In this document: in pieces, positions 58,181 through 64,000 of the stretch | How positions within the stretch are numbered: the stretch's first letter is position 1 | Layout of the letters: each line of letters begins with the position of its first letter | Source: Roseitranquillus sp963709765 | GTDB lineage: Bacteria > Pseudomonadota > Alphaproteobacteria > Rhodobacterales > Rhodobacteraceae | Reading direction: 5' to 3' | Length of the DNA stretch: 64,000 nt | NCBI GenBank assembly: GCA_963709765.1 | Contig: CAVPXL010000002.1 | Span: 62,001 to 126,000, forward strand | Position numbers and translations under genes: made by a program | The notes under the pieces: generated by a model | What the model saw: the letters and a program-made list of their open reading frames with translations, nothing else | Told to the model about the DNA's origin: nothing | The model's database searches: none

Positions 58181-59794
58181 GTGGCCGGACACGCAAACGC
58201 GCAGGAGCTGACGGATCTCTTCATCATCGGCGGGGGGATCAACGGGTGCGGGATCGCGCGCGATGCGGCGGGCCGTGGCCTCTCCGTGACCCTGGCCGAG
58301 ATGAACGACTTCGCTTCCGGCACGTCATCGGCCTCCACCAAACTGTTCCACGGCGGGCTGCGCTACCTGGAATATTTCGAGATCCGTCTGGTGCGGGAGG
58401 CGCTGATCGAGCGCGAGACGCTGCTGCGGGCCATGCCGCACATCTCGTGGCCGATGCGCTTCGTGCTGCCCTATCACGCCGACATGCGGTTCGAGGCCGA
58501 GACGCCGACCTCCAGACTTCTCAGCCTGACGATGCCCTGGATGAAGGGCCGCCGCCCGTCGGCGCTGATCCGCTTCGGCCTTTTTCTCTACGACACGCTC
58601 GGCGGGCGGAAGATCCTGCCCGGCACCTCGACGATCGACCTGAAGACCGACCCCGCCGGCATGCCGCTTCAGGACCGCTTCGAGCGCGCCTACGAATATT
58701 CCGACTGCTGGGTCGAAGATTCCCGTCTCGTCGTGCTCAATGCCCGCGATGCCGAACGGCTCGGCGCCACGATCCTGCCGCGCACCCGCGTGGTCTCGGC
58801 CGACGCGGCGGACGACATCTGGACCATCACCGTCGAGGACACCGAGACCGGCGAGCAGAGCACGCACCACGCCCGGATGATCGTCAACGCGGGCGGGCCC
58901 TGGGTGGGCGAGATCCTGCGCGACACGGTCCGCTCGAATTCGCGCGAGGGGGTTCGGCTGGTCCGCGGCAGTCACATCGTCACGCGCCGCCTCTACGACC
59001 ACGACAAGTGCTACTTCTTCCAGGGCACGGACGGACGGATCATTTTCGCGATCCCCTACGAGACCGATTTCACGTTGATCGGGACCACCGATCAGGAACA
59101 TCCCGACCCCGACGTGAAGCCCGTCTGCACCGACGCGGAGCGCGACTACCTCTGCAACTTCGCCTCGCAATACTTCAAGCGGCCCGTGACGCGAGACGAC
59201 ATCGTCTGGACCTATTCGGGGGTGCGCCCGCTCTATGACGACGGCGCCAGCTCGGCCACCGCGGCGACGCGCGACTACACGCTGAAGATCGACAGCTCGG
59301 CCGGAGCGCCGGTGCTCAACATCTTCGGCGGCAAGATCACGACCTATCGCCGGCTGGCCGAGGGCGCGCTGGAAAAGATCGGCTCGATGTTGAGTGTCGA
59401 CAAGGGAGTCTGGACCGCCGGCGCGCCGCTGCCAGGCGGGGATTTCGGCGTCGACGAGGTGGACCGGCTGATCGACGATCTCAAGTCCGCCTACCCGTTT
59501 CTTACCGATTACTGGGCCCGTCGCCTCGTGCGGGCCTACGGCACCGATGCGCGGCGGCTTCTCGGCGAGGCCGGATCGCCAGCGGATCTCGGCCGGGATT
59601 TCGGCGCGACCCTGACCGCGCGCGAGGTGGAATGGCTGATGACGCACGAATATGCGCGCACCGCCGATGACGTGGTCTGGCGCCGCTCGAAACTCGGCCT
59701 CAGGCTCGATGCCGGCCAGGTGAGCGCCCTCGACGAATGGATGGCAGAGGCGCGCGGCCAGACCGCCGACGTCCTCACGGGAGAAACCGCATGA
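58181..59794 (+). CDS. glpD: aerobic glycerol-3-phosphate dehydrogenase
   Basis: GlpD oxidises glycerol 3-phosphate to dihydroxyacetone phosphate at the membrane and passes electrons to quinone. The 537-residue protein has the FAD motif DLFIIGGGINGCGIARDAAG near the N-terminus, SSASTKLFHGGLRYLE, and FGGKITTYRRLAE in the C-terminal part. I start at GTG 58181, with GGGAGGGG upstream; a TTG at 58157 is also in frame. It overlaps the next gene by 4 bases, so it heads the operon with the glycerol ABC transporter. Confidence 0.94.
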   Translation: MAGHANAQELTDLFIIGGGINGCGIARDAAGRGLSVTLAEMNDFASGTSSASTKLFHGGLRYLEYFEIRLVREALIERETLLRAMPHISWPMRFVLPYHADMRFEAETPTSRLLSLTMPWMKGRRPSALIRFGLFLYDTLGGRKILPGTSTIDLKTDPAGMPLQDRFERAYEYSDCWVEDSRLVVLNARDAERLGATILPRTRVVSADAADDIWTITVEDTETGEQSTHHARMIVNAGGPWVGEILRDTVRSNSREGVRLVRGSHIVTRRLYDHDKCYFFQGTDGRIIFAIPYETDFTLIGTTDQEHPDPDVKPVCTDAERDYLCNFASQYFKRPVTRDDIVWTYSGVRPLYDDGASSATAATRDYTLKIDSSAGAPVLNIFGGKITTYRRLAEGALEKIGSMLSVDKGVWTAGAPLPGGDFGVDEVDRLIDDLKSAYPFLTDYWARRLVRAYGTDARRLLGEAGSPADLGRDFGATLTAREVEWLMTHEYARTADDVVWRRSKLGLRLDAGQVSALDEWMAEARGQTADVLTGETA

Positions 59795-60879
59795 CCCTCG
59801 TCCTCGACGGCGTCTCGAAGGTTGTGGGGGCGCAAACCCATATCCATCCGACGGACCTCACCCTGGAGAACGGCACGATGAACGTGCTGCTCGGGCCGAC
59901 CCTTTCGGGCAAGACGTCACTGATGCGGCTGATGGCCGGTCTCGACGTGCCGAACCGCGGCCGGATCCTCTGGAACGACCAGGACGTCACCGGCATGCGG
60001 GTGCAGGACCGCAAGGTGGCAATGGTCTACCAGCAATTCATCAATTACCCGTCGATGAGCGTCTACGACAACATCGCCTCGCCCATGCGGCTCATGGGCA
60101 AGAGCCGCGACGAGATCGACACGGCCGTCCGCGACACGGCGGCGATGCTCAAGCTCACATCGATGCTCGACCGCAAACCGCTTGAGCTGTCGGGCGGACA
60201 GCAGCAGCGCTGCGCCCTCGCGCGGGCGCTGGTCAAGAATGCGGGCCTTGTCCTGCTCGACGAACCGCTGGCGAACCTCGACTACAAGTTGCGCGAGGAA
60301 TTGCGCGCCGAGATCCCGCGCATCTTCGAGGCGTCGGGGTCGATCTTCGTCTACGCCACGACGGAGCCCGAGGAGGCGCTGCTACTGGGCGGCAACACCG
60401 CAACCCTCTGGGAAGGGCGCGTAACCCAGTTCGGCCTCACGCCCAACGTCTATCGCCAGCCCGCCGACGCCACGACGGCGCGGGTCTTCAGCGATCCGCC
60501 GATGAACTTCCTGCCGGTCACGCGCACGGACGACCGGATCGAGTTCGGGGACGGACAGGCCGCGCCGGCGCGCGGCAGCCTCGCCGACCTTCCCCGGGGC
60601 CGCTACCTCGCTGGCTTCCGGCCGAACCATCTGGAGATCGATCGCCACACCGAGAACGCGCTGAAATTCCGCGCGCGGCTCAGCGTGACCGAGATCACCG
60701 GATCAGAGACCTTCGTTCACCTCGACCATCACGGCGAACGCTGGGTCGGCCTCATCCACGGAGTCCGCGATCTGCCGCTGGGTCAGGAGATCGACGTCTG
60801 GCTCGACCCGGCGCACATCTATGTCTTTGGCGAGGACGGCGGCCTCGTCGCGCCCGCGCCCTACGCGCTCGCGGCCTGA
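59791..60879 (+). CDS. glycerol ABC transporter ATP-binding protein GlpS-like
   Basis: The 362-residue MalK-type ATPase has Walker A GPTLSGKTS, Q-loop YQQFINYPS, the signature LSGGQQQRCALARAL, Walker B LVLLDEPLANLD, and a C-terminal TOBE-like regulatory domain. Together with the next ATPase it resembles the GlpS/GlpT pair of the rhizobial GlpSTPQV glycerol importer. After Walker B the switch region reads YATTEPEEALLL, where His of the usual THD is replaced by TTE. Confidence 0.88.
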   Translation: MTLVLDGVSKVVGAQTHIHPTDLTLENGTMNVLLGPTLSGKTSLMRLMAGLDVPNRGRILWNDQDVTGMRVQDRKVAMVYQQFINYPSMSVYDNIASPMRLMGKSRDEIDTAVRDTAAMLKLTSMLDRKPLELSGGQQQRCALARALVKNAGLVLLDEPLANLDYKLREELRAEIPRIFEASGSIFVYATTEPEEALLLGGNTATLWEGRVTQFGLTPNVYRQPADATTARVFSDPPMNFLPVTRTDDRIEFGDGQAAPARGSLADLPRGRYLAGFRPNHLEIDRHTENALKFRARLSVTEITGSETFVHLDHHGERWVGLIHGVRDLPLGQEIDVWLDPAHIYVFGEDGGLVAPAPYALAA

Positions 60880-60891
60880 GGAGGGGCGAAC

Positions 60892-61985
60892 ATGGCACGG
60901 ATCACGCTATCCAATCTCGCGCATTCCTACCTCGCCGACCCGAAGGGAGAGGACGACTGGGCGCTCAAGCAGATGGATCACGTCTGGGAGGACGGTCAGG
61001 CCTATGCGTTGCTCGGCGCGTCGGGCTGCGGCAAGTCCACTTTGCTGAACATCATCTCGGGCCTGCTCATCCCCAGCCGGGGCCGCGTGCTTTTCGGCGA
61101 GCACGACGTGACCCACGCGGCCACGGCCGACCGTAACATCGCGCAGGTGTTCCAGTTTCCGGTCGTCTACGACACCATGACGGTGCGCGACAATCTGGCC
61201 TTTCCCCTGCGCAATCGCGGCGCCGACGCTGCCTATGTCCGCGACCGGGTGCAGGCCATCGCGGGCATGATCGGCATGGAGGACGTGCTCGACCGCAAGG
61301 CCCGCGGGCTGACGGCCGATGCCAAGCAGAAGATCAGCCTCGGACGCGGAATGGTGCGCGAGGACGTCAACGCGATCCTCTTCGACGAGCCGCTGACCGT
61401 CATCGACCCGCACATGAAATGGGAGCTGCGCACGCAGCTCAAGGCGCTCCATCGCGAGTTCGGGCACACGATGATCTACGTCACCCATGACCAGACCGAG
61501 GCGCTGACCTTCGCCGACAAGGTCGTGGTCATGCATGACGGCCGCGTCGTCCAGATGGGCACGCCCGAAGAGCTCTTCGATGCGCCCGCCCACACCTTCG
61601 TGGGCTACTTCATCGGCTCGCCGGGGATGAACGTGATCGACGCCCGCATCGACGGTTCGACGGCGCGGATCGCCGGCCACGAGATCTCGCTCGGCGCCGA
61701 TTACGGTCGGCCCCGCGGCCGCGTCCAGATCGGTATCCGGCCCGAGTTCGTCCGGCTTGACGACGGCCCGGCCGGCCTGCCCGTCACGATCCGCCGCGTC
61801 GAGGATGTGGGACGCCACCGGATCGTGCGCGCCGACCACGAAGGCTCCGAACTGAATGTCATCCTGCCCGAAGGCGCGCCGGTCCCGTCCGGCACCGCTC
61901 ATGCGGTCTTCGAGCCCGAGCGGATCAACGTCTACGCCGACGACTGGCGCATCGCCCCCGAAGGGCCTGAGCGGAGGGTCGCCTG

Positions 61986-61986
<1 letters not shown>
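60892..61986 (+). CDS. glycerol ABC transporter ATP-binding protein GlpT-like
   Basis: The 364-residue ATPase has a canonical Walker A GASGCGKST, Q-loop VFQFPVVYD, Walker B ILFDEPLTVID and switch His in VTHDQTEAL, but its signature segment reads LTADAKQKISLGRGM instead of LSGGQ. Its partner ATPase shows the reverse defect, so together they make one intact and one degenerate site. Followed directly by the permease (TGATG overlap). Confidence 0.88.
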
Positions 61987-63735
<1,749 letters not shown>

Positions 63736-63736
<1 letters not shown>

Positions 63737-63978
63737 TGGCCTTGCTGGCAATCAGGCACGGGGTGGCGCACCTCATCGACAACGCCGACCGGATCCGGCC
63801 CGGCGACACCGTCCTGTCGACCCGTCACATCACCCACATCCGCACCGACGAGCGCGAGCCTCCGAACCAGCTCTGGATCGGAACGCCCGGCCATGCAGAA
63901 TTGCGGGTCCATCACGACGACATCATGGCGCTGGCCCGAGAGCTTGCGAGCCTCATGGATGAAGGACAGGGACGATGA
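63736..63978 (+). CDS. small hypothetical protein in the glycerol operon
   Basis: The 80-residue soluble protein (MALLAIRHGVAHLIDNADRI ... LASLMDEGQGR) has no membrane helix or signal and is rich in His and Asp. It is tightly coupled on both sides (TGATG at its start, ATGA at its end), so it is probably expressed with the transporter. No family is recognised. Confidence 0.6.
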
Positions 63979-64000
63979 TCGTCATCGCACAGAAGAACCG
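63975..64000 (+). CDS. start of the next operon gene, cut by the window edge
   Basis: An ATG at 63975 overlaps the preceding stop (ATGA) and begins MIVIAQKN before the sequence ends. Eight codons are too few to name it. A substrate-binding protein (GlpV-like) or glycerol kinase would be expected nearby in a glp operon. Confidence 0.45.

Overview
The window is a GC-rich chromosomal segment from an alphaproteobacterium, most likely a member of the Rhodobacterales (Roseobacter/Rhodobacteraceae). The grounds are the block ruvC-ruvA-ruvB ... ybgC-tolQRAB-pal-ybgF-tilS-ftsH, a phosphatidylcholine synthase, a SmoS-type polyol dehydrogenase, a glpR/glpD-linked glycerol ABC importer, and tight TGATG/ATGA gene overlaps throughout. 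No rRNA, tRNA, CRISPR array, phage or insertion sequence was seen. This is mostly core genome with a few accessory cassettes.

Layout. 1-900: the start of a MOSC-domain gene running off the left edge, followed by a decayed, less GC-rich stretch. 1015-13362 (minus strand): Holliday-junction resolution (ruvCAB), two poorly known genes, the Tol-Pal envelope machine, tilS and ftsH. 13659-16025: a DUF1127 protein, prmA, a hexapeptide acetyltransferase and msrA. 16080-19984: an MFS transporter diverging from a YeeE/YedE transporter, then an aldehyde dehydrogenase. 20321-24585: priA, fsa, a GFA-family protein and smoS. 24937-27264: a DUF484 protein, xerC and pcs. 27275-32929: a DMT exporter, ileS, two small membrane proteins and tadA. 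33005-41651: rluB, a six-gene cassette (small membrane protein, XpaC, TelA, DUF2927 lipoprotein, SPFH protein with a GYF_2-like tail, zinc-ribbon protein), a PfkB kinase and dtd.

41775-49799: a thioesterase, then glgE-treS/maltokinase-glgB, which together make the trehalose-to-alpha-glucan (GlgE) pathway in one operon. 50074-54476: phnD-phnC-phnE-phnE and a HAD-IIA hydrolase, a phosphonate/phosphate-ester importer with a likely phosphatase. 54543-56967: gph and a Na/Pi cotransporter. 57118-64000: glpR diverging from glpD and a glycerol-type ABC importer (two ATPases, two permeases), followed by a small unknown gene and the first codons of another gene.

The most important quality point is that nine recognisable genes (tolA, the aldehyde dehydrogenase, priA, ileS, rluB, telA, the PfkB kinase, phnC and the gene at 9862-10545) each carry a one-base reading-frame break. 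Eight of the nine look like a single extra base. Because priA and ileS are normally needed for growth or fitness, these breaks are more likely sequence or assembly errors than real gene loss. The full extents are given below. The best candidate for an under-described system is the XpaC-TelA-SPFH-zinc-ribbon cassette at 34340-40127.
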